Shown piece after piece: positions 63,290 through 64,000 of a stretch of 64,000 bases of DNA. Origin of the DNA: Cladopsammia gracilis (lineage: Eukaryota > Cnidaria > Anthozoa > Scleractinia > Dendrophylliidae). Position numbers and translations under genes: made by a program. Where the stretch lies: positions 2,007,001 to 2,071,000 of the forward strand of contig JAJGOT010000001.1 of NCBI GenBank assembly GCA_022457155.1, in the 5' to 3' direction. The notes under the pieces were generated by a model, which did not search any database, was not told the DNA's origin, and was given only the letters and a program-made list of their open reading frames with translations. Each line of letters begins with the position of its first letter. Position 1 is the stretch's first letter.

Positions 63290-64000
63290 TCTTGTTAGTG
63301 AATTTGTGGGGACATTCCTAATGCATATTTGTTAGCAGATTTGTGTTAGATATTATCAATAAGAAAACAAGAGTCGAGTTGCATATTTTTTAAAAGTGGT
63401 TTAGGGAGGGGATGTTTGTGGTTTGACAAAGGGATATATTTATAGGTTGATGATTTTTTTGAAAGGGGTTTAGCGAGCGCAGGTTTGTGGCGTGATGAAG
63501 CGATATATTCATAGCTTGATTTAGTTAACTGAGATTTTAGAGAACGTTTGAAGAGGGCAACTTATTTGGCGATATTTTATTTTGTAGAGGTCTGAGAAGT
63601 ATTGAGAATGGGAAAGGTTTTAAAAGAGTTTGTGAATTGGGTTTGAAAAGCTCTGAAAGCTTTAATGTAAAATGTGAGGGGTATGAAAATGTCTATGTTT
63701 TTTAAGTTAATTTATGTATATCTGTTCAATTTTGGGTTTATCTCGGTATAAAAACCTGTGACTTTTTGCTTTGTAGTTTACAGTATGTGCATTTTGAATT
63801 AACCTTTTAAGCGCCAGTAGTGATCAGTACCAAATTTCTCCTTGTAGTATCAATGTACTATAAAGTTCAGAGGCGATAAGAATTACGATAATGATCACCC
63901 AAGATGAGTTCTCTTGATCTTTTAACAATTTCTCCTGATTTGTCTTATACGAAATGTATGGGGACCAGTAAGGAGAATTTGTGTTTTGAGTTGAATTAAA
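63290..64000. other. AGXT2 intron 8, right part
   Basis: No exon of AGXT2 is recognisable. The first 60 bp (TTAGTGAATTTGTGGGGACA) repeat sequence at 59011-59053 to the left of the retroelement cluster. Confidence 0.45.

Noticed and set aside
63360..64000. Search for AGXT2 exon 9
   Set aside because: No segment translates to the expected class III aminotransferase sequence, so it must lie past the window.

Overview
The window is animal nuclear DNA, most likely from a hexacorallian cnidarian such as a stony coral. The species cannot be named from the sequence. Genes are split by GT-AG introns. The gene content (divergent rhodopsin-like GPCRs, SLC32-like transporters, a PAN/EGF/TSP1/trefoil secreted protein, AGXT2) fits Cnidaria. 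Most of the remaining DNA is transposon debris: DIRS, Penelope-like, CR1/L2-like and Tx1-like LINEs, tRNA-derived SINEs, many foldback MITEs and one solo LTR. No prokaryotic operon, CRISPR array or rRNA is visible.

1-32.3 kb holds two diverged copies of one two-gene block, both genes on the minus strand. Copy A is about 1-10.9 kb: a two-exon GPCR cut by the left window edge, then an SLC32-like vesicular amino-acid transporter with a single coding exon at 5837-7153. Copy B is about 15.2-32.3 kb: GPCR at 15187-18023 and transporter at 29652-30968. All visible reading frames are open. Copy B is longer because of later insertions: a TTAA-flanked MITE in the GPCR intron, a nested MITE pair, a Tx1-like LINE split by a 2.8 kb foldback, a solo LTR with 5-bp target duplications, and a tRNA-headed element. 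In several cases the empty site is readable in copy A. Between the copies lie a RecQ-like helicase fragment and LINE/MITE debris.

32.3-41 kb: a Penelope-like GIY-YIG fragment, a 15-16 bp minisatellite of about 540 bp, a PIF1-like helicase remnant, a complete intronless class A GPCR (35181-36065) of a different subfamily, and several palindromic MITEs.

41.3-48.3 kb, minus strand: a seven-exon gene reconstructed from splice sites and matching phases. It encodes a secreted protein of about 425 aa with the order signal peptide, PAN/apple, EGF, EGF, three TSP1 repeats, P-type trefoil, stop. A LINE 3' end separates it from the next gene.

50.7-64 kb, plus strand: the first eight coding exons (246 codons) of AGXT2, the mitochondrial PLP-dependent alanine-glyoxylate aminotransferase 2. 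The catalytic-lysine half lies beyond the window. Two exon edges have partial tandem duplications, and a MITE sits 32 bp upstream of exon 5. The last visible intron is filled by a broken DIRS-like element, MITEs, an (AAT)n tract and a LINE 3' end. The transporters, GPCRs and secreted protein suggest neural, sensory or secretory roles; no shared pathway is demonstrable from sequence.
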